A stretch of 64,000 nt of DNA from Bacteroidales bacterium (GTDB lineage Bacteria; Bacteroidota; Bacteroidia; Bacteroidales; GCA-2748055): positions 122,654 through 186,653 of the forward strand of contig JARGFM010000003.1 in NCBI GenBank assembly GCA_029210725.1. Reading direction: 5' to 3'. The notes under the pieces are model-generated. The model ran no database searches. It had not been told where the DNA came from and was given only the letters and a program-made list of their open reading frames with translations. Made by a program: the position numbers and the translations under genes. Shown piece by piece: positions 16,851 to 26,832 of the stretch (positions are counted from its first letter, which is position 1; every line of letters begins with the position of its first letter).

Positions 16851-17674
16851 TTGCTGCCTTCTGAAAGGATCATGTAACGGAGGGTCTCGGCTTTGCTTAA
16901 ATTCTCCAGGTAATAAGGCGTATGGACCACATTCCTGATGTATTTTCGCAGCAGGCCATGAAGCGGGTGTTCTTCATGAACAATGCCCGAAATGTAGACC
17001 GGGATAGATTCATGATCCAGATTAAGTTGCTTCATGGTATTCAGGGTAAAATAAATAAAATCGGAAGGGTCTGTCAGAGAATAGCGGTTCAATAATTGGA
17101 TCCGGTCTTGAATGATTACAAGTATATCAAGCGAATAAGCCTGCACCTCAGCCATGACAAAACCTCGCTGATGATCGCTGGATCTGACCTGGTCCGAAAG
17201 AGATATAAGGCACTCGGAGCTGTGAAGGATCTTTACCTCCCCGGCAACACGCCTGCTCAGTTCCATGATCTTTTCCGGGACCGCGTAAATCAGGTATGAT
17301 TTTCTGGCCTTCAAATACTGCTCCTGCAGCTGGCTGCCATCCTCTATGGTACAAATCCTTTCCAGGATCTCCCGGTTTCTTTCCGGATGGTGGAACTGCG
17401 TGGGGATCAAGGTCACTGCCATTGAATCTGTAATCAGAACGGTCTCTCCTTCCATGCTAAGAAGCTCCTCTTCATCCAGAATACGTCCACAGGCAGCGAG
17501 CAATTCATCTGAGCCGGTGTCGGGTCCCAGATGAAAATTTTTCAGATAGACCGGTGTAAAACTGGCATCAGACACTAAAACAGAAAATCCATCCGGAGTG
17601 AAGCGGATGGATTGATGGCCTTTTAGCCTGATATCTTGCGTAATACTATTCGATATTACACTGTCTGCCTGCAT
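16841..17674 (-). CDS. DUF3822 family protein
   Basis: This 277-residue protein matches DUF3822, a Bacteroidota-specific family commonly found directly upstream of rsmD. It shows alternating hydrophobic strands (ETVLITDSMAVTLIPTQF, GFVMAEVQAYSLDILVIIQD) compatible with an actin/PilM-like ASKHA fold, but no clear ATP motifs are visible. I take the ATG at 17674; a TTG at 17698 would overlap the upstream gene by 10 bases. Function is unknown; conserved linkage hints at a housekeeping role. Confidence 0.75.
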   Translation of the reverse strand: MQADSVISNSITQDIRLKGHQSIRFTPDGFSVLVSDASFTPVYLKNFHLGPDTGSDELLAACGRILDEEELLSMEGETVLITDSMAVTLIPTQFHHPERNREILERICTIEDGSQLQEQYLKARKSYLIYAVPEKIMELSRRVAGEVKILHSSECLISLSDQVRSSDHQRGFVMAEVQAYSLDILVIIQDRIQLLNRYSLTDPSDFIYFTLNTMKQLNLDHESIPVYISGIVHEEHPLHGLLRKYIRNVVHTPYYLENLSKAETLRYMILSEGSKCA

Positions 17675-17688
17675 CAGTGACAGGGAAC

Positions 17689-18324
17689 TTACTCCCAATT
17701 GCCTGTGAGCGTTCCTTCTTCCATGGATCCGAATTTTAATCCTTCAAATCCAACAATCTTCATACGCTCGTCCTTGTAGTTTGCGATCAGTTGCGGGTCC
17801 ATCCCGTTAAGCAAGTCGTCATAATAGCAATAAGCCTCCACCACCTGTACGGTCAGGTTTGAACTGGTCAGCAACTCCCCTGAGGTCATGGTGAAAGTAA
17901 TTCCGGTCGTATAAGGTACATAGCGCAATGAATCGGTGGCGAATCCCTGGTGGAACAGTGAATCCAGAACCGGAACAAAAGTATTCTCACGAGTAATCAC
18001 TCCCTCATTCAGCGCTTTTTCCCTGGCCTTCTCAAAGCCCAGCTCATCGAGCCACTCTTCAGGAATATCACCTATCGCCTTTACAACGGTAAATGATGCT
18101 GTATCAACGAAAGCAATCAGCGTATCAAAACTGCCTGTATATTTCCTGTAGACATCTTTGTATGCTTTTTGTGCTTCCCTGATGTCAATAAGCCGGTCGA
18201 TGGTCGCCAGCTCGCGGGTTTCAACTTCCTGATTAAACCTGATCGGTTCTATGATACTATCAACAATCAGATACCCTAACACAATGATTATTAATACGAA
18301 CAGAATCTGGATTACTCTTCTCAT
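17689..18324 (-). CDS. Single-pass membrane-anchored protein, pseudopilin-like
   Basis: The 211-residue product begins with a positively charged tip and one strong membrane helix (IQILFVLIIIVLGYLIV). A long amphipathic helix (RELATIDRLIDIREAQKAYKDVYRKY) follows, then a soluble strand-rich part. This outline resembles pseudopilins, but no prepilin-peptidase site is obvious. ATG 18324 is preferred over GTG 18348. It lies 14 bases upstream of DUF3822, so the two probably share a transcript. I do not recognise the family. Confidence 0.65.
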   Translation of the reverse strand: MRRVIQILFVLIIIVLGYLIVDSIIEPIRFNQEVETRELATIDRLIDIREAQKAYKDVYRKYTGSFDTLIAFVDTASFTVVKAIGDIPEEWLDELGFEKAREKALNEGVITRENTFVPVLDSLFHQGFATDSLRYVPYTTGITFTMTSGELLTSSNLTVQVVEAYCYYDDLLNGMDPQLIANYKDERMKIVGFEGLKFGSMEEGTLTGNWE

Positions 18325-18405
18325 GGGGTATTTTTTTAGCGTTTGCACACAAATTTAACAAAAAAAATAAATTATATATTTTTAATCGCGCAATAATTGA
18401 AAGGG

Positions 18406-19821
18406 ATGCTTAGAAAATTCATAATTGACAGATTGTTAGAGAATCTCGAGTTTAAGCCCACTTTGAGTCAGGAGGATCTGGTCCGTGAGCTGGGGGGCTT
18501 TCTGGCATCTGAGGAGAGCGGGGAGATCATGCTGGTGAAAGGCTATGCAGGAACGGGAAAAACCACTCTGGTGAAAAGCCTGGTAAATACGCTGGCTGAA
18601 TTAAAACAAAGGAGTGTTCTGCTGGCTCCAACGGGAAGAGCCGCCAAGGTACTGACTGCCTATTCGGGTCATCCGGCATGGACCATTCATAAGAAGATTT
18701 ACCGGCAGAAAGCGGGGAAGGACGGATTGGGAGACTTTGTACTGGATCGGAATCTTCATAAGAAGACCTGTTTCATCGTGGATGAAGCGTCCATGATCGG
18801 CGACCGTTCACCAGACACTTTTTTCGGTTCAGGCGATCTGCTCCGCGACTTGCTTGATTATGTGGAGGCAGGCTCGGAATGCACCTTGATCCTGGTAGGG
18901 GATACAGCTCAGCTGCCGCCGGTGGGACTGGATATTAGTCCGGCCCTGAACCGAGGACGCCTGGAGGGTTTTGGATACCGTGTCAGAGAAATTGAACTGA
19001 CCGACGTGGTGCGTCAGGCAGAAGGTTCGGGAATTCTGTTTAATGCCACCTCCATCCGGAACCTGATTACGGACGGGCTGGAAGAATACCCGAGTTTTCA
19101 TTTCGATTCATACCCCGATATTTCTTTAGTGAATGGGTCTGAGGTGCTGGAATCGATTTCTTCAAGTTATGAACACTACGGGGCTTCGGATACCATTGTG
19201 GTGACTCGCTCCAATAAAAGGGCCAATCAATTTAATGCCGCTATCAGGAACCAGATTCTGTGGAGGGAAGAACAGTTATCCCAGGGGGATCTTTTGATGG
19301 TTGTAAAAAATAACTATTTCTGGAAAGATGTGGATAAGCGCATCGATTTCATTGCCAATGGAGATATCATCCGGGTGGAGAAGGTCATTGCCACTGAAGA
19401 GGTTCACGGGCACAGGTTTGCCAATATACGGATCACCCTGCCCGATTATCAGGATTTGGAGTTGGAGGTGAAAGTGCTTCTGGATGTCATCGACCTGGAG
19501 GCTCCGTCCCTGAGCTACGACCAGCAAAAAACTCTTTATCTATCTGTAGCAGAAGATTATCCTTATGTTTCCGGTAAAAAGGGAGTAGCCGAAAAGATAT
19601 CGGCGGATCCTTTTTACAACGCTCTTCAGGTGAAATTTGCCTATGCGGTTACCTGTCACAAGGCCCAGGGTGGTCAGTGGAAATCGGTTTTTCTGGATCA
19701 GGGCTATTTTACCGATGAAATGCTTACCCTGGATTATCTGCGCTGGTTGTATACGGCCTTTACCCGGGCCTCGGAAAAGCTTTATCTGGTCAATCTTGCC
19801 AAACAGTTTACTCCCCGATAA
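18406..19821 (+). CDS. ATP-dependent RecD/Pif1-like DNA helicase
   Basis: This 471-residue superfamily 1B helicase has Walker [11 protein letters not shown], a PTGRAAKVL motif Ia, Walker [21 protein letters not shown] motif III, and the C-terminal UvrD-like [10 protein letters not shown] and [15 protein letters not shown] motifs. It unwinds DNA 5' to 3' by family precedent. It lacks a long N-terminal region like that of RecD2, which fits the short Bacteroidota form. ATG 18406 is preferred to TTG 18397. The last 14 bases overlap the convergent yjbQ gene. Confidence 0.9.
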   Translation: MLRKFIIDRLLENLEFKPTLSQEDLVRELGGFLASEESGEIMLVKGYAGTGKTTLVKSLVNTLAELKQRSVLLAPTGRAAKVLTAYSGHPAWTIHKKIYRQKAGKDGLGDFVLDRNLHKKTCFIVDEASMIGDRSPDTFFGSGDLLRDLLDYVEAGSECTLILVGDTAQLPPVGLDISPALNRGRLEGFGYRVREIELTDVVRQAEGSGILFNATSIRNLITDGLEEYPSFHFDSYPDISLVNGSEVLESISSSYEHYGASDTIVVTRSNKRANQFNAAIRNQILWREEQLSQGDLLMVVKNNYFWKDVDKRIDFIANGDIIRVEKVIATEEVHGHRFANIRITLPDYQDLELEVKVLLDVIDLEAPSLSYDQQKTLYLSVAEDYPYVSGKKGVAEKISADPFYNALQVKFAYAVTCHKAQGGQWKSVFLDQGYFTDEMLTLDYLRWLYTAFTRASEKLYLVNLAKQFTPR

Positions 19822-20224
19822 TCTTCACAAGCGCACGTTTGCGTCGCTTGCCGTCGAATTCTCCGTAAAAAATCTGTTCCCAGGGCCCAAAATCGAGACG
19901 ACCGTCTGTAATGGCCACCACGACCTCTCTACCCATCAGTGTCCGTTTAATGTGTGCATCCGCATTATCTTCAAAACCATTGTGTCTGTATTGGCTGTAA
20001 GGTTTTTCCGGAGCCAGTTTCTCCAGCCATACTTCGAAGTCGTGGTGCAACCCGGCTTCATCATCATTGATAAAAACCGAAGAGGTAATGTGCATGGCAT
20101 TTACAAGGGCCAGTCCTTCCTTTACACCGCTCTCCCGCAGACACTCTTCCACCTGGGAAGTGATATTGATCAATTCCCTGCGCTTTTTAATTTCGAACCA
20201 GAGTTCTTTCCGAAATGATTTCAT
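19808..20224 (-). CDS. YjbQ/UPF0047 family protein
   Basis: This 138-residue protein has the YjbQ signature: [18 protein letters not shown], a [20 protein letters not shown] segment with conserved His residues, and [26 protein letters not shown]. Members have weak thiamine-phosphate-synthase activity in vitro, but the cellular role is unsettled. It is the last gene of the nucleotide-sugar operon, 10 bases after the phosphohexomutase, and overlaps the convergent helicase gene. Confidence 0.88.
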   Translation of the reverse strand: MKSFRKELWFEIKKRRELINITSQVEECLRESGVKEGLALVNAMHITSSVFINDDEAGLHHDFEVWLEKLAPEKPYSQYRHNGFEDNADAHIKRTLMGREVVVAITDGRLDFGPWEQIFYGEFDGKRRKRALVKIIGE

Positions 20225-20234
20225 GGGATTTGTT

Positions 20235-21980
20235 TTAGATTAACTTCAGTTCCTGCTGAATATCAAGAATTTTGTTTTCCAGTTTCGCTTTTACCATCTT
20301 GTAGTCTTCCCTTTTTTCCAGTTTGGCGGAGACGCTGAAATAGAATTTGATCTTGGGTTCAGTACCCGAAGGCCTTACTGAAATCTTACTCCCGTCTTCA
20401 AGGATAAACTGGAGCACATTGGATTCAGGAAATTCGAGAGGAGTCTTAGTCCCGGTGAGGCAGTTTGTGCTCTGCTTCTCCAGGTAGTCGTGTATGGTAA
20501 TGACCCTGGAGCCGCTCAGTTCTTCAGGAGGATTATTCCTGAAACCGGCCATCATCTGCTGGATCTCTTCTGCTCCCGATTTTCCTTTCCTGACCACATT
20601 GATCAGGGATTCCTGGTAGCAGGAGAATTTCAGGTACATTTCCAGCAGAATATCATAGATACTGAGGCTCCGGCTTCGTGCCCAGGCAGCGAGCTCAGCC
20701 AGCATGGAACAGGAGGCTACCGCATCTTTGTCCCTTACGAAATCGCCGATCATAAAACCATAGCTCTCCTCACCTCCACCTATAAAGGTCATTTGATCCT
20801 CATTCTTCCGGATGATATCAGCAATGAATTTGAAGCCGGTCAGTACGTCCCAGTAGGGAACCTGATAGTGCCTGGCCATATCGGCAATCAGTTCGGTAGT
20901 TACAATGGTCTTTACAATATACTCCTTGCCGCTGAGCCTGCCCCGGTCGGACCATTGCGACAGCAGGTAATAGGATAGCAGGGAGGCAGTCTGGTGACCA
21001 TTTACCAGGATCAGTTTACCACGGTCGTCCCGGATAGCGATCCCCACGCGGTCGGCATCCGGATCGGTGGCCATGACGAGATCTGCCCCCACAGCATCGG
21101 CTTTTTTCAGGGCCATGTCCAGGGCGGCCGGTTCTTCGGGATTGGGAGATACCACTGTAGGGAAATTTCCATCTACCACATCCTGCTCGGGAACATGATA
21201 GATCCGGGTGAACCCCAGTTTCTTTAAGGCCCTGGGTATCAGTAAGACCCCGGTTCCGTGGATAGGAGTATATACGATTTTTATATCATGGTGAGCTGCA
21301 ATCAGCTCCGGGTTGATGGATAGTTTTACCACCTTATCTATATACAGAGCATCCATCTCTTCACCCAGGGAAATGATTTTCCCCCTGTCCCCACCGAACT
21401 TTACATCTCCGATGGATTTTATCTTCTGCACTTCCCGAATGATATTCACATCGTGAGGATGAATAATCTGAGCCCCGTCTTCCCAGTATGCTTTATACCC
21501 GTTATACTCCTTTGGATTATGCGAAGCAGTGATCACCACACCGCTCTGGCAACCCAATTGCCTGATGGCAAAACTGAGCTCCGGAGTGGGCCTTAAGCCG
21601 TCAAAGAGATAGGCTTTGATTCCATTGGCCACACAGATCTGTGCCGTGATCTCTGCAAACAGAGGGCTGTTATTCCGGCAATCATATGCTACGGCCACAC
21701 TGATTACCTCTCTGTCGCTGAACTGTTTAAGGAGGTAGTTGCAGAGTCCCTGGGTGGCCATACCAACGGTATAGATATTCATACGGTTGGTTCCCACTCC
21801 CATAATTCCGCGCAATCCACCGGTCCCGAATTCCAGATCGCGATAAAAGCTTTCGCTTAACTCGGCTTCATGGTGGTCGATCATTTCGCGAATGGCGGCT
21901 TTGGAATCTTCATCGATGGGACTGTTCAGCCATTGTTCTGCCTTTCGACTGACTTCTTTCAGCATGTTTTGGTTTTCCAT
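20235..21980 (-). CDS. Phosphoglucomutase/phosphomannomutase family phosphosugar mutase
   Basis: This 581-residue alpha-D-phosphohexomutase has the active-site [13 protein letters not shown] (phosphoserine), the metal loop DPDADRVG, the sugar loop GGEESYGFM and the phosphate loop [12 protein letters not shown]. The length and the N-terminal [11 protein letters not shown] are those of the PGM2-like long branch. It interconverts hexose 1- and 6-phosphates, supplying glucose-1-phosphate for RmlA and UDP-glucose synthesis. ATG 21980 (MENQNML) is used; a longer open frame upstream overlaps rmlD. It lies 14 bases after rmlD. Confidence 0.92.
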   Translation of the reverse strand: MENQNMLKEVSRKAEQWLNSPIDEDSKAAIREMIDHHEAELSESFYRDLEFGTGGLRGIMGVGTNRMNIYTVGMATQGLCNYLLKQFSDREVISVAVAYDCRNNSPLFAEITAQICVANGIKAYLFDGLRPTPELSFAIRQLGCQSGVVITASHNPKEYNGYKAYWEDGAQIIHPHDVNIIREVQKIKSIGDVKFGGDRGKIISLGEEMDALYIDKVVKLSINPELIAAHHDIKIVYTPIHGTGVLLIPRALKKLGFTRIYHVPEQDVVDGNFPTVVSPNPEEPAALDMALKKADAVGADLVMATDPDADRVGIAIRDDRGKLILVNGHQTASLLSYYLLSQWSDRGRLSGKEYIVKTIVTTELIADMARHYQVPYWDVLTGFKFIADIIRKNEDQMTFIGGGEESYGFMIGDFVRDKDAVASCSMLAELAAWARSRSLSIYDILLEMYLKFSCYQESLINVVRKGKSGAEEIQQMMAGFRNNPPEELSGSRVITIHDYLEKQSTNCLTGTKTPLEFPESNVLQFILEDGSKISVRPSGTEPKIKFYFSVSAKLEKREDYKMVKAKLENKILDIQQELKLI

Positions 21981-21994
21981 GGGTTCTTCACTAT

Positions 21995-22861
21995 TTATAA
22001 CAAATCTTGTATACACCTCTCCAGGCTTGTTCTCCAGTAGGGGACGTCGACACCATAAACTTCCTGGATCCTGGTTTTGTTGAGCACGGTGTAAGCCGGA
22101 CGTTTGACTGCTCCCGGGAATTCGTGGCTTTCCAGTGGCACCACTTTGGCTTTGCAACCAATCAGCCGGCATATTTCCATGGTCATGTCGTACCAGCTGC
22201 AAACCCCGCTGTTTGAATAATTGAATATGCCCGGAACAAACTGGATCATATCAGAATCCACATCAGAGATAATCTGCATAATCGCTCTTGCCAGGTCCTC
22301 CGCATAGGTGGGAGTGCCCACCTGATCGTAGACTACCCTCAGGTCGCTTTTCTGATCCATCCGGTTGATTATGTTTTTTACAAAGTTTTTTCCAAAAACA
22401 CTATAGAGCCAGGAGGTTCTTATGATCAGGGCCCTGGGATGCCCCCGCAATACATTTTCCCCCTCCAGTTTGGTCCTGGCGTATACACCACGGGGGCCCG
22501 TTGGGTCGTCCTCCCTGATGGGCCGGGGTTGTTCGCCCCGGTAAACATAATCGGTTGAGATATGGATGATGCGGACAGTCCGGAATTCTTCCAGGCAGTC
22601 TCTGAAATTAACCAGGATATCGTGATTGAGTTTCCTGGCCTGCTCCGGCTCCTTCTCGGCACCTTCCACGTCTGTGTATGCGGCACAGTTTATAATAAAA
22701 TCCGCCGGTTTTGCTGCCAGGTATGATTTTAAAGCTGTCAGATCGGTGGCATCCAGTTCCTCCACATCTGTAAATGAATAGGTCTGACGGAACCTGTTTC
22801 TCATTTTTTTTATTTCTCTTCCAAGTTGACCATTTGCACCGGTTACCAGAACATGACTCAT
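21995..22861 (-). CDS. rfbD: dTDP-4-dehydrorhamnose reductase RmlD
   Basis: This 288-residue short-chain reductase begins MSHVLVTGANGQLGREI (NAD(P)-binding GxxGxxG). It has ISTDYVYRG, YARTKLEGEN (YxxxK catalytic pair) and RTSWLYS, all typical of RmlD. It reduces dTDP-4-keto-L-rhamnose to dTDP-L-rhamnose, the last step of the pathway. The ATG at 22861 is chosen because it places the Rossmann strand at the N-terminus. The start lies 10 bases after the end of rmlC. Confidence 0.93.
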   Translation of the reverse strand: MSHVLVTGANGQLGREIKKMRNRFRQTYSFTDVEELDATDLTALKSYLAAKPADFIINCAAYTDVEGAEKEPEQARKLNHDILVNFRDCLEEFRTVRIIHISTDYVYRGEQPRPIREDDPTGPRGVYARTKLEGENVLRGHPRALIIRTSWLYSVFGKNFVKNIINRMDQKSDLRVVYDQVGTPTYAEDLARAIMQIISDVDSDMIQFVPGIFNYSNSGVCSWYDMTMEICRLIGCKAKVVPLESHEFPGAVKRPAYTVLNKTRIQEVYGVDVPYWRTSLERCIQDLL

Positions 22862-22871
22862 AACAATGAAT

Positions 22872-23411
22872 TTAAGGTTGTACAAAATAGGGCAGCTTCC
22901 TGTCCTTCTCCGAAATGATTGCCTTTTCAGGATCGATTTTCCAGTCTATATTCAAAGTGGGATCATCAAATCGGATTCCTGCTTCGGACTCCGGATGATA
23001 GTACTCAGTGCACTTGTACTGAAGGATGGCCCGGTCCGAAAGCACCGAATAACCATGTGCAAATCCTTCAGGTATGATCAATTGCAAAAAGTTTTCCGCA
23101 CTGAGTTCTACGGCGAACCACTTTCCATAGCTGGGCGACCCGGGTCTTATATCCAGGGCAACATCCAGAACAGCACCTTCACTTACCCGGACGAGCTTGG
23201 CCTGGGCAAATGGAACTTTCTGATAGTGCAAGCCCCGGATTACCCCGTAAACAGAGCGACTTTGGTTGTCCTGGATAAAATCATATCTAAGTCCTGACTG
23301 TTCCAGACCCTGCTTGTGATAGCTTTCATAAAAATATCCCCTGGGATCATGAATCACCTTTGGTTCCAGTACCAGGAGTCCTTCAATACCGGTTTCTATT
23401 ATCTTCATCAT
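22872..23411 (-). CDS. rfbC: dTDP-4-dehydrorhamnose 3,5-epimerase RmlC
   Basis: This 179-residue cupin has DPRGYFYESYHK, RGLHYQKVPFAQAKLVRV (catalytic His in GLHYQ), GFAHGYSVLSDRAILQYKCTEYY and FDDPTLNIDW, the standard RmlC landmarks. It epimerises C3 and C5 of dTDP-4-keto-6-deoxyglucose. It starts one base after the rmlA stop, so the two are probably translationally coupled. Confidence 0.95.
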   Translation of the reverse strand: MMKIIETGIEGLLVLEPKVIHDPRGYFYESYHKQGLEQSGLRYDFIQDNQSRSVYGVIRGLHYQKVPFAQAKLVRVSEGAVLDVALDIRPGSPSYGKWFAVELSAENFLQLIIPEGFAHGYSVLSDRAILQYKCTEYYHPESEAGIRFDDPTLNIDWKIDPEKAIISEKDRKLPYFVQP

Positions 23412-23412
23412 T

Positions 23413-24300
23413 CTAAATACCTGAGCTATGAAGTTTTTCTTTGGCTAAGTTCAGGAGGTATTGCCCGTAAGAGCTGTTTTGCATCTGGCGGGCAAGTACC
23501 AGCAATTGTGCTTTATCAATGAATTTCATCTGATAGGCAATTTCTTCTATGCAGGAGATTTTCAGTCCCTGTCGTTTTTCAATGGTATGTATGTAGTTGG
23601 CAGCCTGCAAAAGGCTGTCCTGGGTGCCCGTATCCAGCCAGGCCATCCCCCTTCCCATGATCCGGACCCTCAGGCGCTTCTCTTCCAGGTAGAGCCTGTT
23701 CAGATCGGTGATCTCCAGCTCGCCCCGTTTGGACGGCCTGAGTGTTTTTGCCTTTGCGATCACATCATTCCCGTAAAAATAAAGCCCGGTCACTGCATAA
23801 TTGGATTTGGGATGTTCGGGTTTCTCTTCCAGGCTTAGTACCTCCCCTTTGGGATTAAACTCAACCACCCCGTACCGATTGGGATCGGAGACGTAGTAAC
23901 CAAACACCACCGCACCGTTTTCAAGGGCTGCTGCTTCTTTTAGTGTATTTCCAAAACCGTGTCCATAGAAAATATTATCACCCAGGATCAGACAAACCGG
24001 CTCATGCCCTATAAAATCTTCCCCTATAAGGAAGGCCTGAGCCAGCCCGTCCGGTGAAGGCTGTACGGTGTAACTCAGAGAGAGTCCGATCTGACTGCCG
24101 TCATCCAGTAGATTTTGATACAGATGCAGGTCTTCGGAGGTGGAGATAATGAGAATTTCCGTGATTCCTGCGAGCATCAGAACAGAGAGGGGGTAATAGA
24201 TCATGGGTTTATCATAAACCGGAATGATCTGTTTTGAAATGGACTTTGTAATCGGGTGAAGCCGTGTCCCGGCACCTCCGGCCAGAATAATACCTTTCAT
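23413..24300 (-). CDS. rfbA: Glucose-1-phosphate thymidylyltransferase RmlA
   Basis: This 295-residue nucleotidyltransferase begins [18 protein letters not shown], followed by [31 protein letters not shown] and [15 protein letters not shown]. These are the RmlA dTTP-binding and sugar-binding motifs. It makes dTDP-glucose. Its start overlaps the uxs stop by four bases. The next enzyme of the pathway, RmlB, is not encoded in this run. Confidence 0.95.
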   Translation of the reverse strand: MKGIILAGGAGTRLHPITKSISKQIIPVYDKPMIYYPLSVLMLAGITEILIISTSEDLHLYQNLLDDGSQIGLSLSYTVQPSPDGLAQAFLIGEDFIGHEPVCLILGDNIFYGHGFGNTLKEAAALENGAVVFGYYVSDPNRYGVVEFNPKGEVLSLEEKPEHPKSNYAVTGLYFYGNDVIAKAKTLRPSKRGELEITDLNRLYLEEKRLRVRIMGRGMAWLDTGTQDSLLQAANYIHTIEKRQGLKISCIEEIAYQMKFIDKAQLLVLARQMQNSSYGQYLLNLAKEKLHSSGI

Positions 24301-25244
24301 ATTGAACTTTTTAGAAGATGATCAAAATAGCTGATTGTTTTCTCAAGTCCGGTCTCCAGATCCACCACCGGGTTCCAGCCGTCCAGGAGCTTTATTGCAA
24401 GACTGATATCGGGTTGGCGCTGAACCGGGTCATCCTGGGGCAGAGGAAGGTAGGTAATCTTCGAAGCAGAGCCGGTCATGTCAATAATCTTCTTTGCCAG
24501 CTCCAGGATGGAAAATTCTGCAGGATTTCCGATATTGACCGGACCCGTAATCTGATCGCCCGTTTCCATCATCCGGATCATGCCAGTAAGCAGATCATCC
24601 ACATACTGGAAGCTTCTTTTCTGGGATCCATCCCCATAGACGCTTATGTCCCGGTTCTGAAGTGCCTGTACAATAAAATTGGAAACCACCCTGCCATCGT
24701 TGGGATGCATTTTGGGACCATAGGTGTTAAAAATCCGGATAATCTTGATTCTCACCTGATTTTGCTGATGATAGTCCATGAAAAGGGTCTCGGCACACCT
24801 TTTTCCTTCGTCATAGCAGGAGCGGACTCCAATGGGATTTACATGGCCCCAGTAGGACTCGGGCTGGGGATGTACCTTGGGATCTCCGTACACCTCACTG
24901 GTGGAGGCCTGTAACACTTTGGACCTGATCCTTTTGGCCAGTCCAAGCATATTGATTGCCCCCATCACAGAGGTTTTTACAGTTTTTATGGGATTATACT
25001 GGTAATGAATGGGGGAGGCCGGACAGGCCAGGTTATAAATCTCGTCCACTTCTGCAAAATAGGGACTGGTGATATCGTGGCGGATCAGTTCAAAATAGGG
25101 ATTCCCGAGCAGGTGAGCAATGTTTTTTTTGGACCCGGTGAAATAGTTGTCCAGGCAGAGAACTTCATGACCTTCCCCCAGCAAACGTTCACACAGCTGT
25201 GATCCGATAAAACCAGCTCCACCGGTTACGAGAATTCTTTTCAT
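24297..25244 (-). CDS. UDP-glucuronate decarboxylase (UDP-xylose synthase)
   Basis: This 315-residue extended short-chain dehydrogenase has [10 protein letters not shown] and a [19 protein letters not shown] block characteristic of UXS-type decarboxylases. It also has [19 protein letters not shown] and [11 protein letters not shown], with the YxxxK pair as Y-D-E-G-K. It would turn UDP-glucuronate, the product of the adjacent Ugd, into UDP-xylose. The stop overlaps the rmlA start by four bases. The block immediately after GGAGFIGS distinguishes it from RmlB. Confidence 0.92.
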   Translation of the reverse strand: MKRILVTGGAGFIGSQLCERLLGEGHEVLCLDNYFTGSKKNIAHLLGNPYFELIRHDITSPYFAEVDEIYNLACPASPIHYQYNPIKTVKTSVMGAINMLGLAKRIRSKVLQASTSEVYGDPKVHPQPESYWGHVNPIGVRSCYDEGKRCAETLFMDYHQQNQVRIKIIRIFNTYGPKMHPNDGRVVSNFIVQALQNRDISVYGDGSQKRSFQYVDDLLTGMIRMMETGDQITGPVNIGNPAEFSILELAKKIIDMTGSASKITYLPLPQDDPVQRQPDISLAIKLLDGWNPVVDLETGLEKTISYFDHLLKSSI

Positions 25245-25249
25245 CTTAA

Positions 25250-26578
25250 TCAGGGTTTAACAGCTTGTCTTCCAATGCTGTAATAAGTAAAACCATGCTC
25301 TAGCATCTCCTCGGCATCATAAATATTACGACCATCAAAGATCACTTTCTCCCGCATTAGTTTCTTCAGTACACCAAAGTTCAGTACGCGAAACTCCGGC
25401 CATTCTGTGACCAGAATCAGTCCGTCCGAATCGATCAGAGTCTCATATTTGTCACTGCAAAAATCCAGCTTATCTCCCAGTACCCGTTTGGCCTCCTCCA
25501 TGGCAACCGGGTCATAAGCCCTGATCTCAACTCCTTCCCCGGAAAGTTCCTCAATAATCCGGATGGAGGGGGCTTCTCTCATATCATCTGTGTGAGGTTT
25601 GAAAGAGAGGCCCCAGAGTCCTATTTTTTTACCTCTCAGGGAGCCGCCGAAATGCGCTTTCAATTTCTCGGGAATCACCAGCTTTTGATTCTCATTAACC
25701 AGTTCCACCGCTTTCAGGATTTCCAGGGAGCGCTTATATTCATCACCCGTGCGGATCAGGGCTTTCACGTCTTTTGGGAAACAGCTTCCTCCATAACCGG
25801 CTCCGGGATATATAAACTTGTTACCAATACGTGAATCACTGCCAATTCCTTTTCTGACCATATTCACATCTGCGCCAACCACTTCACACAAATTGGCAAT
25901 ATCGTTCATAAAACTGATCTTCGTTGCGAGCATGGAATTGGCAGCATATTTGGTCATTTCGGCCGAGGTGATATCCATGAAGATGATCGGATGACCATTG
26001 AGCAGGAAGGGTTTATAAAGCCGGCGCATCAGCTTTTCGGCACGATCCGAATCTCTGCCGATAACAATCCTGTCGGGTTTCAGAAAGTCATTAATGGCGT
26101 CACCCTCTTTCAGGAATTCAGGATTGGATGCCACGTCAAACTCCAAGTTAAGGCCTCTTTGCTTCAGTGCTTCAGCAACCTTCATCCGGACCTTTTCAGC
26201 GGTCTTGATGGGAACTGTACTTTTCGTGGCAATGACCAGGTAGTCCTGCATATACTTTCCGATTTCCCCGGCAACATTGAGCACATATTGAAGATCGGCA
26301 CGTCCGTCTTCATCGGGTGGGGTTCCGACAGCGATGAAAACCGCTTCACAATCCAACAGGCTCTCTTTCAGGCTTGTGCTGAAAAAAAGACGGCCGTTTT
26401 CCACATTGTTACTGACCATGTTTTCCAGTCCCGGCTCATAAATGGGAATGATTCCCTGCTGCAGGTTTTCAATCTTTTTTTTATCAATATCTACGCAGGT
26501 GACCGTAATACCTGTTTCTGCAAAACAGGTGCCTGATACCAGGCCGACATATCCTGTTCCAATAACTGCTATCTTCAT
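25250..26578 (-). CDS. ugd: UDP-glucose 6-dehydrogenase
   Basis: This 442-residue enzyme begins [16 protein letters not shown] (NAD-binding). It has [22 protein letters not shown], the catalytic cysteine in [12 protein letters not shown], and a C-terminal [16 protein letters not shown]. It oxidises UDP-glucose to UDP-glucuronate with two NAD. It is the first gene of the nucleotide-sugar operon and is divergent from rpsA across 246 bases. A TAACTTTA -7-like box on the minus strand at 26605-26612 has no good -33 partner. Confidence 0.96.
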   Translation of the reverse strand: MKIAVIGTGYVGLVSGTCFAETGITVTCVDIDKKKIENLQQGIIPIYEPGLENMVSNNVENGRLFFSTSLKESLLDCEAVFIAVGTPPDEDGRADLQYVLNVAGEIGKYMQDYLVIATKSTVPIKTAEKVRMKVAEALKQRGLNLEFDVASNPEFLKEGDAINDFLKPDRIVIGRDSDRAEKLMRRLYKPFLLNGHPIIFMDITSAEMTKYAANSMLATKISFMNDIANLCEVVGADVNMVRKGIGSDSRIGNKFIYPGAGYGGSCFPKDVKALIRTGDEYKRSLEILKAVELVNENQKLVIPEKLKAHFGGSLRGKKIGLWGLSFKPHTDDMREAPSIRIIEELSGEGVEIRAYDPVAMEEAKRVLGDKLDFCSDKYETLIDSDGLILVTEWPEFRVLNFGVLKKLMREKVIFDGRNIYDAEEMLEHGFTYYSIGRQAVKP

Positions 26579-26737
26579 ATACTGAAAAATTGATTTATTG
26601 ATGGTAAAGTTAATTTTTTTAATAGATACCCACGACAGATGTTTTGCCAGTTTTCAATACCCTGAGCGTGCTTTTCGGCCAGAGGCGGTCTATCTGATTG
26701 CAGATGATAGTTCTTCGGCGCTTTAAGCCTTCCTTTA

Positions 26738-26769
26738 TTTGGGCATTTACACTCATTTTGTTAACTTTG
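26738..26769 (+). promoter_or_regulatory. Bacteroidota-type promoter for rpsA
   Basis: TTTG at 26738-26741 and TAACTTTG at 26762-26769 are separated by exactly 20 bases. This fits the Bacteroidota primary-sigma consensus TTTG-N19-21-TAnnTTTG. Transcription would start near 26775, giving a leader of about 50 bases before the rpsA ATG at 26825. Confidence 0.75.
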
Positions 26770-26790
26770 CGGCTTGTTTAAGCAATTATA

Positions 26791-26832
26791 ATGTCTAACT
26801 TATTAATTTTAAGAGAATTATCTAATGTCTAA
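26791..26832 (+). CDS. Possible leader peptide overlapping the rpsA start
   Basis: A 13-codon open frame (MSNLLILRELSNV) lies in the rpsA leader and ends five bases beyond the rpsA ATG, in a different frame. The bases around its start (aATGTCTAA) are repeated at the rpsA start. It could be a translated leader that influences S1 synthesis, or chance in an AT-rich leader. The evidence is positional only. Confidence 0.2.
   Translation: MSNLLILRELSNV

Noticed and set aside
24297..25244. RmlB (dTDP-glucose 4,6-dehydratase) to complete the rml set
   Set aside because: The sequence has the [13 protein letters not shown] block of UDP-glucuronate decarboxylases, and its size and neighbour Ugd support UXS.
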